From NCBI RefSeq assembly GCF_017309955.1, contig NZ_CP021247.1:620001-684000 (forward strand): a stretch of DNA of 64,000 nt, given 5' to 3'. The stretch is from Novosphingobium sp. KA1 (GTDB taxonomy: Bacteria; Pseudomonadota; Alphaproteobacteria; Sphingomonadales; Sphingomonadaceae). The position numbers were made by a program, and so were the translations under genes. Below are positions 43,755 through 55,385 of this stretch, in pieces. Below the pieces are notes generated by a model. The model had not been told where the DNA came from. It saw only the letters and a program-made list of their open reading frames with translations, and ran no database searches. Positions within the stretch are counted from its first letter, which is position 1. Every line of letters starts with the position of its first letter.

Positions 43755-43903
43755 AATCTTGTTCCTAATTCAGCGTGATTATGGCCAATAACCTGATCCA
43801 ACATTGTCGATCAATACTGGCATGTTGAGCCTTATCTGCGCGATCAACTGCCCCTCCCCCCCCTGCTTCGCTTGAATGAGCCCCTGCCCTTGCGTACGAT
43901 GAC
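43755..43903. other. Intergenic, junction of AT-rich EPS island and GC-rich mobile DNA
   Basis: I see no gene. The base composition changes within this stretch. It probably contains the promoter for the GH39-like/Wzy operon. Confidence 0.5.
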
Positions 43904-44779
43904 CTAGAACCAAGAAGCATCGCGGTCACGAACGTAAGCACCTTTGATCCCGAGAATCACAGGCCCGTCGGGCTGCTCCATATAGTTGCCCTCTTCGAAC
44001 TCGCGTTCCTCCTCTTGTCTCTCCGCCACTGCGTGCAGTTGCCGGCGGATTCCTTCCATCGATATCAGGCGAATGGGTAGCAGCGTCGCCCTCGCATCCG
44101 GTCCCGCATCGCTGCCGCATCCGCGACACCGGAGTTGCTCAGGCCTGACACGCCGCTCATCGAAGGCGATGCGTATCGCCACCGGCCGGAAATCCTTCGG
44201 CCCGCAAGCGGCACAGCTAGCCCGACGCGCGCGCTGTGCAGTTTGCCACTCGCCCACTAGAGCCGCGATCAACCGGGCCCGCACGTTCCGGCGGAGCGGA
44301 TGTACCGCCGCCACTATGAGTCCGAGCACCTCGAACGCAGGCGCATCCAAGCGATTGATCGCCGCATCGATACCGTGCCGATCGTCCTCGCATCGCAATT
44401 CTATCATGATGGGGGCGGTGCAGCGCAGGGTCATGGCGACATCTCCTCGTTCGCCCCCGTCAATGCTGCTGCGCGCTCGTTTGTCGCCGGAAGCGTACAC
44501 GTAAGAGAAGTGCTCCCTTGCGCGCAACCGAAACCGGGATAACGGTACCGGCAGGTTCCGGCCCAACTCCACGCCATGGTCGACGCCGTGGAGGTAGAGC
44601 CGCCAAAGATGTCCACCCTCCCTGCCCATCGCCGCCTCAATCACCCGGTGTAAGAGGTCCAGCCGGACGACGTCAGACACGACGATCCATCGCCAAGGCG
44701 CCGGCCGCACATTCGGAAGTTGTACGCGCCGCCTGATCAGGTCAGATGCCTGCGGCGAAACTGCGCTACCGCGCGTCAC
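43904..44779 (-). CDS. Divergent pRiA4b ORF-3-like protein
   Basis: A 291-residue, Arg-rich protein. RLDLLHRVIEAAMGREGGHL and HFSYVYASGD resemble the pRiA4b ORF-3 signature (compare RLDRLHTTFQEAWGW and YDFGD at 20325). The C-terminal half carries Cys pairs (CAACG and CRGCG) that may bind zinc. It overlaps the resolvase remnant by four bases. Many substitutions at family positions suggest decay or great divergence. Confidence 0.45.
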   Translation of the reverse strand: MTRGSAVSPQASDLIRRRVQLPNVRPAPWRWIVVSDVVRLDLLHRVIEAAMGREGGHLWRLYLHGVDHGVELGRNLPVPLSRFRLRAREHFSYVYASGDKRARSSIDGGERGDVAMTLRCTAPIMIELRCEDDRHGIDAAINRLDAPAFEVLGLIVAAVHPLRRNVRARLIAALVGEWQTAQRARRASCAACGPKDFRPVAIRIAFDERRVRPEQLRCRGCGSDAGPDARATLLPIRLISMEGIRRQLHAVAERQEEEREFEEGNYMEQPDGPVILGIKGAYVRDRDASWF

Positions 44780-45159
44780 GCGGCCCGGCGTTCTTCTGCG
44801 GCTTGCTCGTCAACTTCGGCGACATGAGCGTAGAGCATGAGCTTGCTTATGCCAATCAACCGATACGCCTCGCGTACCGTTTTGCCTCTGGCACGGTGCA
44901 GTTCGACCGCGTGACAGCACGTCGCGAGCGAGCGCCCACGCTGGCGCCTTCCCATAAGACCGCGCGCATGCGCATCGTCGAGCGCTGCGGTAAGGCCAGC
45001 GAGATCCCTCGCACCCAACTTCTTGTCCTCGAACGCCCTCTCGCAGCAGGCGCGGGCCAATGCATCGCGCTGAAAGTCGAGGTACTGGTCCTCGGCGGAT
45101 ATCCGGGCATAGCCGATGGGTAAGAAGCAGAATCCCGTTCTGTGCAAGAAAACCGTCAC
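44776..45159 (-). pseudogene. Serine recombinase (Tn3-type resolvase), internally deleted
   Basis: The N-terminus reads IGYARISAEDQYLDFQRDAL, with the catalytic serine in YARIS, then FEDKKLGARDLAGLTAALDD. It then jumps to the C-terminal HTH (ARGKTVREAYRLIGISKLML). About 80 residues of the catalytic domain, including the second Arg cluster, are missing. It is non-functional as a recombinase. Confidence 0.7.
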
Positions 45160-45373
45160 CCGACCATTCCGGTTGCCTTAGATGGAATGACTTGATTAAC
45201 TTACTGCGACGCAGAACGCCAGCGACCTCTGAGTGTACCGGAAATGGGCAAATGTCCGCTCGTTTTCTACCCCCGCTTGCCGCAGTGTCTAGGTTGCGTT
45301 GACAAAAGGGATTCCCAACCCGGTGAAGTTCTGATTCAAGTCTGCCTTTTGGAAGGGCAGGCATGCTCGCCCG
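45160..45373. other. Non-coding stretch between resolvase and IS5 remnants
   Basis: I see no gene. The first part could hold an old res site of the resolvase, but no paired dyads were convincing. Confidence 0.35.
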
Positions 45374-45664
45374 GCCGGAGATAACCGGCGCTATCTCAAT
45401 GGAATGCTGCACGTCCTGCGGGTTGGCTGCCCCTGGCGCGACATGCATGAGCGGTATGGGAAGTGGAATTCGGTCTACGTCTGCTTCCGTCGTTGGGCCG
45501 AGCAAGGCGTCTGGGATGCCATGCTCCAAACGCTTGTCGATCTCGGCTTGACCGATGACTGGCAGCACATGATCGACAGCACCACGATCCGGGGCCGCGT
45601 GTCGGCCGCTGGCGCTAACGTATGGCCCGCCCCGTCGGCAAGCGGATTGTTTCGAATGATCTGA
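45374..45664 (+). pseudogene. IS5-family transposase fragment (IS427-like)
   Basis: Reads GDNRRYLNGMLHVLRVGCPW, then RYGKWNSVYVCFRRWAEQGV, and TDDWQHMIDSTTIRG, the first-third and first catalytic Asp of IS5-type transposases. It has no start, and decays after RVSAAGAN. Confidence 0.72.
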
Positions 45665-45692
45665 ACAGTTTGCGAAAACGTATCCGGCCTTA

Positions 45693-46622
45693 GAGCCCGA
45701 TTCAAAAGTGTCTCAAGCGTAGCAATATCTTGCGGTTCTGCGGATGAGCATGCGGATAGAAGCGATCGTGGCCCAGGCGGTAGACGAGGCGATGGTCGCC
45801 TCCCAGTCCTTTGCGAGGCGGCGGCACCGCCCCAGCCAGGCGAACGTGCGCTCGACGACCCAGCGGCGCGGGAGGACTTCGAAGCCCTCGGCCTTGTCGG
45901 AACGCTTGATGATCTCGATTACCCAATTCCCGACTTTGGCGAGTGCTCTCCTGAGCTTGTCTCCGGCGTAGCCACCATCGGCGAAGATATGGCGCAGCCA
46001 GGGGAAGCGCTGGCATATGCCTTTGAGCACGTCGACGGCGCCATCACGGTCCTGAATATCGGCGGTGTGCACGAGGATGGAGATCAGAAAACCGGAGGTG
46101 TCGGTCAGGATATGACGCTTGCGGCCTTTGACTTTCTTGCCCGCGTCATATCCACTCGGGCCGCCGCTTTCGGTCGTTTTCACGCTCTGGCTATCGATGA
46201 TGCCCGCACTGGGAGAGGCTTCGCGCCCCTCGATCTCTCGCAGGTTCATGACCAGCAGCGTGTTCATCACCTCGAACAATCCCGCGTTACGCCAAGCGTA
46301 GAAATAGCGCCGAACCGTCGAGACCGGTGGAAAGCACTTGGGCAGCAGGCGCCAGGCACACCCGGCCGAAGCCAGATAGAGCAGCGCGTTGGCCACTTCG
46401 CGCATATTCGTGCTGCGCCGCCGACCGCCTTGCTTTGCCGGGGGAATGAACGGGGCCACCAGCGCCCACTCCTTATCCGTCATGTCGCTTGGATAACGCA
46501 GTCCCTTGCGGCTATGCTCCTCTCGAGCAATGCCAGTCCATGCCATTGATCACTCCATCTCTCGCAAGGACGGCGTGAATCATAACATGCTGGTATTGCT
46601 CAACAACTTTTGGATCGGGCTC
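45693..46622 (-). mobile_element. IS5-family element IS5-A, complete
   Basis: A 930-bp element with ends GAGCCCGATTCAAAAG (45693) and GAGCCCGATCCAAAAG (complement, ending 46622). It is flanked by TTA on both sides (45690-45692 and 46623-46625), a 3-bp TNA target as for the IS1031-type IS5 group. Its transposase frame is intact. Confidence 0.92.
45713..46546 (-). CDS. IS5-A transposase
   Basis: A 277-residue DDE transposase: SDMTDKEWALVAPFIPPAKQ, AGIIDSQSVKTTESGG (first Asp), HIFADGGYAGDKL (second Asp), and RRWVVERTFAWLGRCRR (Glu). It is about 85% like the transposase at 48342. Confidence 0.92.
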   Translation of the reverse strand: MAWTGIAREEHSRKGLRYPSDMTDKEWALVAPFIPPAKQGGRRRSTNMREVANALLYLASAGCAWRLLPKCFPPVSTVRRYFYAWRNAGLFEVMNTLLVMNLREIEGREASPSAGIIDSQSVKTTESGGPSGYDAGKKVKGRKRHILTDTSGFLISILVHTADIQDRDGAVDVLKGICQRFPWLRHIFADGGYAGDKLRRALAKVGNWVIEIIKRSDKAEGFEVLPRRWVVERTFAWLGRCRRLAKDWEATIASSTAWATIASIRMLIRRTARYCYA

Positions 46623-46938
46623 TTATGGCATTATGCCGTTGGCCAAGATGGAGATCCGCGCGTCCAGGTCCTCATAAAGGGGCCGGCATCGAGTGCCATT
46701 TTGCGCCATAGGGTTCCCGGACACCGGTCAACTGTCAGGCCATCTTCTACTCACCTCCCGCAGACATCATCCAACTGATTTACGTTCAATCTGTCAGTGG
46801 GCGTGTAATTCTCCGCAAATGTGGGCTTTGAAAATTCCCTGATTGTTGGACCTGGTTCCCCAATGAGCCGGGGTTAACCCCGGCTCATTGGGGAACTCCA
46901 AATTCGGCGCGATGATCTCCTGCAGGAGGCAGCGCCCG
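46623..46938. other. 316-bp stretch with no clear gene, containing a perfect palindrome
   Basis: A short minus-strand peptide LYEDLDARISILANGIMP near the IS5-A flank looks like an IS relic but was not placed. The palindrome at 46855-46896 and the leader of the istA remnant follow. Confidence 0.45.
46855..46896. repeat. 42-bp perfect palindrome without loop
   Basis: The two 21-base arms meet at TT/AA (46875/46876) around CCGGGGTTAACCCCGG. It lies 43 bases before the istA remnant. Possible roles are a head-to-head joint of IS ends, a protein-binding site or a terminator. Confidence 0.85.
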
Positions 46939-47146
46939 ATGATCCGACTTGGAGAAGCCATGATGATACTGGAGCTGAACCGGCAGGGGCTGTCGGTGAC
47001 CGCCATCGCCCGTCGGACGGGCCGCGATCCCAAGACCGTTCGCAAATACATCGAGCGCGGCGTTGAGGTGCCCGCTTACGGCCCTCGTAAATTGGGACGA
47101 CCATGCAAGATCGCTCCTTACATGGAATTCCTGCGTGAGCGGATTA
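46939..47146 (+). pseudogene. IstA, N-terminal fragment (third IS21 type)
   Basis: 69 codons: MIRLGEAMMILELNRQGLSV, then the HTH TAIARRTGRDPKTVRKYIER, to LRERI. The reading is cut by the IS481 element at 47147. It is unlike the IstA proteins of IS21-A and IS21-B. Confidence 0.8.
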
Positions 47147-48145
47147 TGTTTGGTCCCAACATGTGATGGTGTAAAAGTATCCCCATCACAGCGGAGGGAT
47201 TTATGGGCCAGGTTCTCCATGGCAGCGCCAAGACCACGCACGCCATTCGAGCAGAGCTACAGCGATCGCAAGCTTCGGTCGCGCACCTCGCCAAGAAGTA
47301 CGGGATCAACGAGAAAACGGTCCTGAAGTGGCGCAAGCGGCAATCGGTGGAAGACTTGCCGATGGGACCGAGGGAGCGGCGCAGCACTGTGCTCTCCCCA
47401 ATGGAGGAAGCCGCGATCGTGGCGCTGCGGGTGCAGGCCCGGCTGCCACTCGACGATGTTTACATCGCGCTCAAGGACGTGATCCCGCATCTGAGCCGCT
47501 CGTCGTTGCATCGCTGCCTGCAACGGCATGGGATCAGCCAGTTGCCCAAAGCCGATCGCGAGAAGCCGCAGAAGTTCAAGAACTACGAGATCGGCTACTT
47601 CCACATCGATATCGCCGAACTGCGTTATGAGGATGGCAAGGCCTACCTCTATGTCGCCGTGGACCGCACATCCAAGCTGGTCTTCGCACGCATCTATCGC
47701 AGAGCGACGAAGCTGGTCGCAGCCGGCTTCCTGAAAGCATTGATCAGGACGGTGCCCTACAAGATTCACACCATCCTCACCGACAACGGCGTGCAGTTCG
47801 CCCAGTTCGAGCGTGGCACCGGCCTGTCCTTCCCGCACATCTTCGGCCGCGTCTGTCAGGAAAACGGTATCGAGCACCGGCTAACCAAGCCCTATCATCC
47901 CTGGACCAACGGGCAGGCCGAACGCATGGTGCGAACCATCAAGGAGGCGACCGTCAAATCCTTCCATTACGCCTCGATCAACGAACTGCGACGGCACGTC
48001 CGTGACTGGCTGACCGCCTACAACTTCGCCAAGCAGCTCAAGGCGCTCAAGTTCCGAACGCCTTACGAAGCTGTCGAGGAACTCTGGAAATCAAAGCCTC
48101 ACATCTTTATCGTCAAACCTAACCATCACATGTTGGGACTAAACA
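47147..48145 (+). mobile_element. IS481-family element, complete
   Basis: A 999-bp element. The left tip TGTTTGGTCCCAACATGTGA and the right tip TGTTTAGTCCCAACATGTGA (complement) differ at one base. No target duplication is visible: the left flank is istA and the right flank is the edge of IS630-B, so the right junction is a later rearrangement. Confidence 0.88.
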
Positions 48146-48150
48146 CCTAG
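47203..48150 (+). CDS. IS481-family transposase
   Basis: A 315-residue protein with HTH KKYGINEKTVLKWRKRQSVE. The DDE integrase core has FHIDIAELRYEDGKAYLYVA, HTILTDNGVQFAQF and PWTNGQAERMVRTIKEA. The stop codon TAG (48148-48150) is outside the element, made from TA plus the first base of IS630-B. Confidence 0.9.
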   Translation: MGQVLHGSAKTTHAIRAELQRSQASVAHLAKKYGINEKTVLKWRKRQSVEDLPMGPRERRSTVLSPMEEAAIVALRVQARLPLDDVYIALKDVIPHLSRSSLHRCLQRHGISQLPKADREKPQKFKNYEIGYFHIDIAELRYEDGKAYLYVAVDRTSKLVFARIYRRATKLVAAGFLKALIRTVPYKIHTILTDNGVQFAQFERGTGLSFPHIFGRVCQENGIEHRLTKPYHPWTNGQAERMVRTIKEATVKSFHYASINELRRHVRDWLTAYNFAKQLKALKFRTPYEAVEELWKSKPHIFIVKPNHHMLGLNT

Positions 48151-48266
48151 TATCCTGTCCCGCAAATAGCTTTACATAAAGTCGAAACAGGCGGAAGATT
48201 CGTTGTCCCGAGGGAGAACGAATTTGGCGGGTGTCGGTCGGCCGCAGGAACGGACGCTTTGCCTTA

Positions 48267-49186
48267 GAGCCCGCCCCGAAAGTTGTTGAGCAATACCAGC
48301 ATGTTGTGATTCACGCCGTCCTGCGAGAGATGGAGTGATCAATGACATGGACTGGTATTGCCGGGCAGGAGCATAGCCGGAAAGGATTGCGCTATTCCAG
48401 TGATATGACGGACCGTGAGTGGTCTTTGGCGGAGCCGTTCATCCCGCCGGCCAAGCGCGGAGGTCGTCGTCGGACGACAGACATGCGCGAGGTGGTGAAT
48501 GCCTTGCTTTACATAGCAGCAAGCGGTTGCGCCTGGAGGCTTCTGCCCAAATGCTTTCCGCCGGTCTCGACGGTGCAGCGCTATTTCTACGCTTGGCGCA
48601 ACACCGGTTTGCTCGAGGCCATGAACACGGTGCTGGTGATGAACCTGCGCGAGATCGAAGGGCGCGAAGCCTCGCCGAGTGCCGGTGTGATCGACAGCCA
48701 GTCAGTGAAAACCACCGAAAGCGGCGGCCCTTGCGGGTATGACGCGGGCAAGAAGATCAAGGGCCGGAAGCGGCATATCCTGACCCTCACCTGCGGCTTT
48801 CTCATCTTCATCATGGTCCACACCGCCGACATCCAGGACCGCGACGGTGCCGTCGATGTCCTCAAGGCCGTGCGGAAGCGCTTCCCGTGGCTACGCCATG
48901 TTTTTGCCGATGGGGGCTATGCTGGCCACAAACTCAGTGCAGCCCTCGCCGGATCGGGAGTCTGGACGATCGAGATCATCAAGCGTTCAGACAAGGCAAA
49001 GGGCTTCCAGGTTCTCCCGCGGCGGTGGGTCGTTGAACGCACCTTTGCATGGCTTGGTCGATGCCGCCGCCTCGCCAAGGACTGGGAAACCACCATCGCA
49101 TCCTCCACAGCATGGACAACGATAGCTTCCATCCGCATGCTCACCCGCAGAACTGCAAGGTATTGCTACGCTTGAGGAACTTCTGA
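48267..49186 (+). mobile_element. IS5-family element IS5-B, right end lost
   Basis: Starts GAGCCCGCCCCGAAAGTTGT, preceded by TTA (48264-48266). Its right end stops at GCTTGAGGAACTTCTGA, where IS630-A copy 2 joins at TA 49187. The terminal bases GGGCTC and the second TTA are missing. Confidence 0.82.
48342..49175 (+). CDS. IS5-B transposase
   Basis: A 277-residue DDE transposase, intact: SDMTDREWSLAEPFIPPAKR, AGVIDSQSVKTTESGG, HVFADGGYAGHKL and RRWVVERTFAWLGRCRR. It is inverted relative to the close homologue at 45713. Confidence 0.92.
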   Translation: MTWTGIAGQEHSRKGLRYSSDMTDREWSLAEPFIPPAKRGGRRRTTDMREVVNALLYIAASGCAWRLLPKCFPPVSTVQRYFYAWRNTGLLEAMNTVLVMNLREIEGREASPSAGVIDSQSVKTTESGGPCGYDAGKKIKGRKRHILTLTCGFLIFIMVHTADIQDRDGAVDVLKAVRKRFPWLRHVFADGGYAGHKLSAALAGSGVWTIEIIKRSDKAKGFQVLPRRWVVERTFAWLGRCRRLAKDWETTIASSTAWTTIASIRMLTRRTARYCYA

Positions 49187-49202
49187 TACCAAGACTCTCT
49201 GA

Positions 49203-49741
49203 TCATGACCCATGCGCCCATTTGCGCAAGCCGATGGACATGATGCGCCATGGCTGATCGATGAGGCGGTTCCAAGCGTGGCAGCAGTGATCGACGACGT
49301 TGTCGTAGGACGAGAAGATGCGGTTCGAGAGCCAATTGTCGCGCATGAACTGCCACACGTTCTCGACCGGATTGAGTTCGGGACATTTGGGCGGCAGCGG
49401 CAGGAGGGTGATGTTGGCAGGAATGTCGAGTTTTCCGGACATGTGCCACCCGGCCTGATCAAGCATGAGCACGGCGTGAGCGCCGGGTGCGACCTGGCTG
49501 CTGATTTCGGCGAGATGCAGGTCCATAGCCTCGCTGTTGCAACGAGGCATGACCAGCGCGGTGCCTTTGCCTTCTGCGGGACAGATTGCCCCAAAGATCC
49601 ATGCCGAAGCCCGGCGCAGATCACGGGGCGCGACGGGTCTCGTGCCGCGCTTGGCCCAGCGTCGGGTTATCTGCGTCTTCTGCCCGATCCGGGCCTCATC
49701 TTGCCACCACAGCTCTATCGGCGTGCCTTTGGGCAGGTGCC
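49203..49741 (-). pseudogene. IS630-A copy 2 transposase, C-terminal part (orfB)
   Basis: Reads HLPKGTPIELWWQDEARIGQ, then LMLDQAGWHMSGKL and LNPVENVWQFMRDNW, ending LRKWAHGS. It gives all three catalytic acids. Separated from orfA by IS21-B. Confidence 0.9.
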
Positions 49742-49857
49742 TGTCGCGCGACATTCAGGGTGAGAAAGCGCGACAAACAAGATGAGAATCCTGCGTTCCG
49801 GGATTGGCGAAGGGCGTAGCCCGTAGCCGATGCCGGAACGCAGGAGGCGCGTTTTGA

Positions 49858-52283
<2,426 letters not shown>

Positions 52284-52371
52284 AATCGGCACTGAATGAC
52301 GCGCCGCGACAATCACATTCTCATCCTGATTGACGCGCAATCCTCATCCTGTTTGTCGCGCTACAGGTGCC

Positions 52372-52893
52372 TTCGGATTTGTGCCAGATGGGCGGGGAAG
52401 GCTTTTTAAAAACGGCAATATCTTCAGGGCGCTGCCCCTGATGGCGTGGCCGGGCCGAGAGCTTGCGATAGCCCATGGTCCGAAGTTCATGCCCCAGCGC
52501 CTGCTTGCTGATCGAGATTTCGAACTCCTCCCATAGCCATTGGACGAGGTCGATGATCCGCCAGCGAACCACACCATGAACAGCAGGAATAGGGCCCGCT
52601 TCGATGGTTTCAGCCAGCGCGCGTCGATGGCAGTCGTCGAGGATAGTATCCGGCCCCGGCGCCTTGCGGGTTTCCAGACCATCAGGGCCATGCGCGTTGA
52701 AGCGCAGCACCCAATCCCTGACAATCTGTAGCGTCACCCCGCCGACCTTGGCCGCGTCGCTCCGGCTACCGCCGTCCAGGATCGTCGCAATTGCCAGGAG
52801 ACGCCGGACCTGGTCTGCATCCTTGGCGCGGCGAGCAAAGGCCCGAACCTGCCCTGGGCTGAAATCACCTCGAAGTCTGACCGGCGCTGCCAT
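52372..52893 (-). pseudogene. IS630-A copy 2 transposase, N-terminal part (orfA)
   Basis: Reads MAAPVRLRGDFSPGQVRAFA and runs through QWLWEEFEISISKQALGH to KSEGTC, where IS21-B enters. The slippery TTTTTAAAAAG run is conserved with copy 1. Confidence 0.9.
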
Positions 52894-52978
52894 CGCAAAA
52901 CTCCTACCGTTTGCGATGGTGAATCACGTCAGCGCAAACCCCGATACCCCCGATGAGTCAGATTCCACAGGTTTTGGT

Positions 52979-54024
52979 ATGAGTCAGGCACTTAGTGATG
53001 GCGAGCGCGAAGAGTTGGAGCGGATCAGCCGTTCCCATTCCGCTCCGCACAGTGTGGTTCGTCGTGCGCAGATCATTCTGGCCTCAGCCGATGGCGAGAC
53101 CAACACCGCAATTGCGCGCCGGCTCGGAACCACGAACCCAACGGTCTGCCACTGGCGCAAGCGATGGTTCGAATAGGGGCTCGTAGGACTTTACGGAGAA
53201 GCCCGGCCAGGGCGGCCGAGAACCCATGACGAAGAGAGGGTGGCGCAGTTGCTGCGCACGGTTCTCGAGAGCAAGCCTGCAGACGGTACGCATTGGACAG
53301 TTCGCTCCGCAGTGGCGGCCACGGGTCCGTCCAAGACCACAGTGGGGCGCATGTTGACGCTGTTCGGTGTTCAGCCGCATCGCTCGAAGAGCTTCAAGCT
53401 CTCAACCGATCCGCTGTTCGTCGAGAAGGTCAAGGACATCGTCGGGCTCTACCTCACCTGTGCGTTGACGAGAAAACGCAAATCCAGGCGCTGGAACGAA
53501 CGCAGCCCGTGTTGCCGCTTGGTCTTGGATATCTCGAAGGCGTCACGCACGACTATGTCCGGCATGGTACCACGACCTTGTTCGCGGCCCTCGACATCGC
53601 GAATGGCCAGGTCCTCACCCAGTGCCGCGCCCGTCACCGGCACCAGGAATTCCTGGCTTTCCTCAAGCACATCGAGGCGAATGTCCCGCCTGACCTCGAC
53701 GCTCATCTGGTGGTCGACAACTATGCCGCGCACAAGCATCCCAAAGTCCGCGCCTGGCTTGCTGCGCGACCGCGCTTCCATGTTCATTACACGCCGACTT
53801 ATGCGTCTTGGCTGAACCAGGTCGAACGCTGGTTCGCGCTTCTCACCCAACGCCAGATCCGTCGCGCTTCTTTCGCCAGCGCCAAGGACCTCGTCGATAA
53901 AATCAACGCCTTCGTGCAGGCATACAACACCAAGGCGAAACCATTTGTCTGGACCGCCACAAGCGAAGCCATCCTCGAAAAGGTCGAACGCCTATGTAAA
54001 GCTATTTGCGGGACAGGACACTAG
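52979..54024 (+). pseudogene. IS630-B transposase, nonsense plus deletion
   Basis: The N-terminus MSQALSDGEREELERISRSH and HTH NTAIARRLGTTNPTVCHWRK end at TAG (53174-53176) after RWFE. The same frame continues from VGLYGEARPGRPRT to VKDIVGLYL. After a short deletion near 53455 the frame shifts to LCVDEKTQIQALERTQPVLP, DAHLVVDNYAAHKHPKV and SWLNQVERWFALLTQ. It carries the DDE residues but is not expressible as one protein. The final TAG uses the target TA. Confidence 0.85.
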
Positions 54025-54107
54025 GAAGGCCCCAAACTCAACGTGTCGCGTGACCGGCGCCTTCAAACGCCGACTGCCGCAATCCGACCGATTTGCGCAA
54101 TAAAACC
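54022..54107 (-). mobile_element. IS5-2 end remnant (copy 2)
   Basis: About 85 bases closely match 19819-19904 in reverse, from GGAAGGC after the transposase stop to the tip GGTTTTATTGCGCAAATCGG. IS630-B inserted at its TA. The rest of the element is not found next to the IS630-B left end. Confidence 0.82.
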
Positions 54108-54198
54108 CATACGAAGCAACTTTCCCGATGCCGGTCGGGCCGATGATCGCCAAGTTTTCGTGCGTAAATATCCATTCTCCAGCGAGATTCAGAGCCAT
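54108..54198 (-). pseudogene. IstB, P-loop fragment
   Basis: Reads MALNLAGEWIFTHENLAIIG, then PTGIGK, the region up to Walker A of an IS21 helper ATPase. The IS5-2 tip follows at 54107. Confidence 0.72.
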
Positions 54199-54222
54199 TT
54201 CTTAGTAAAAATTAACAAACAA

Positions 54223-55368
54223 TCAATCGATCCTTATAAAACTCAAGCTCCCGCTTCCAGAACCCGCCTCAATTTCAAGCATCTGACTGACACATGCCGC
54301 CGATATATTAAAATCCCGACTTTCTCTAGTGAGAGTGAACTTTCCTATTGTTTGGCGCCTTCCATCACGATCGAAACACGTTATCAAAAGAGTGAGATCT
54401 TCCGAAGGTGTCACTGCGCCACCCTCCGCTCTGACAAAGTGTTCTCCGGATGGTAACAGCACCATCCGCCTTGCAATCGGCTGACGAATTATTTCAGAAT
54501 TAGAGAAATGCAAGATAGTCTCGCCACCTGCACGAGAAACTTCTTGGACGACGCCTAGCCCAACGGGGTAGCTCCAATCAAAGGGACCTACAAGTCCGTC
54601 AGTAGGCGTAAACAAGAGTGTTCCAAGACCACGAGTTACTACACCATTCGAAGTACCGCTGCACGCCGCTTGCCACAACGCGTCAACAACGTCTCCACGG
54701 CCTCTGCGGATCGCGCTAATTGCACGGACAGACAGCAACGAACAGTCGAGTTGCGCATGCTGGCGCCGCAGCGTATGGGCCAAGCTCCTTACCAACGAAG
54801 CATCAAGTGTGTCCGCCGACCAAAGCAGCAATGCATTGCTCCAGCCTGCCTCGGCGCGCAATTGCGCATTAAAGGCCCTTAGTCCTTCCTTGCGCGATAG
54901 CACAGCGCCACTCAAAACACGAAGCTCGTCGTTGTTCTCGCCCTTGCGCCAAAGTGCCAGGAGGCGCTGCGCGGCGATGTCCCAGTCGCCACCTTGGACG
55001 GCCAATTGAACAAGGGCCGCCTGAGTGAAACTGTCACGCCAGCCGCGTTCGGCCGCCACCATGACAGCAGCAAGCGCGGGCCGCTCACGACCCTCAGCCA
55101 GTTCACCCTGCGCGACCATCGCCATCCCTTCGGCCGGTATCGGACGGCGTGCCACCATCTCACGCGCCAGTTGCATGCCAGCAGCATCGTCTCCACGTGC
55201 AAAGTCACCACGCGCCAACACTTCGAGCGCAAACCCCCGAAACGGTGTAGGAACGTACTCCGCTAGCGATGCATTATGCCTAGCCTCGCGATCCGTTTCG
55301 AACCCCAACGCAGCAATCGCGACGGCCACCCACAGCGCGAACCAAACCAACTTGCGAATAACCGTCAT
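54223..55368 (-). CDS. Uncharacterised EPS-locus protein with TPR-like helical repeats
   Basis: 381 residues from the ATG at 55368; a GTG at 55374 is an alternative start. An N-terminal hydrophobic segment (LVWFALWVAVAIAALGF) suggests a membrane anchor or signal. Residues 40-230 are Ala-rich helical repeats resembling TPRs (GDFARGDDAAGMQLAREMVA). The C-terminal 120 residues look beta-rich (GPFDWSYPVGLGVVQEVSRA). It is directly downstream of the wzc gene (11 bases), so a role in EPS assembly is likely but unproven. No named family recognised. Confidence 0.72.
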   Translation of the reverse strand: MTVIRKLVWFALWVAVAIAALGFETDREARHNASLAEYVPTPFRGFALEVLARGDFARGDDAAGMQLAREMVARRPIPAEGMAMVAQGELAEGRERPALAAVMVAAERGWRDSFTQAALVQLAVQGGDWDIAAQRLLALWRKGENNDELRVLSGAVLSRKEGLRAFNAQLRAEAGWSNALLLWSADTLDASLVRSLAHTLRRQHAQLDCSLLSVRAISAIRRGRGDVVDALWQAACSGTSNGVVTRGLGTLLFTPTDGLVGPFDWSYPVGLGVVQEVSRAGGETILHFSNSEIIRQPIARRMVLLPSGEHFVRAEGGAVTPSEDLTLLITCFDRDGRRQTIGKFTLTRESRDFNISAACVSQMLEIEAGSGSGSLSFIRID

Positions 55369-55385
55369 GCACACGCGACCGTCTC

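Noticed and set aside
45693..49186. Composite transposon bounded by inverted IS5-A and IS5-B
   Set aside because: The interior holds only IS relics and no cargo; IS5-B has lost its outer end, so the pair cannot move together as such.
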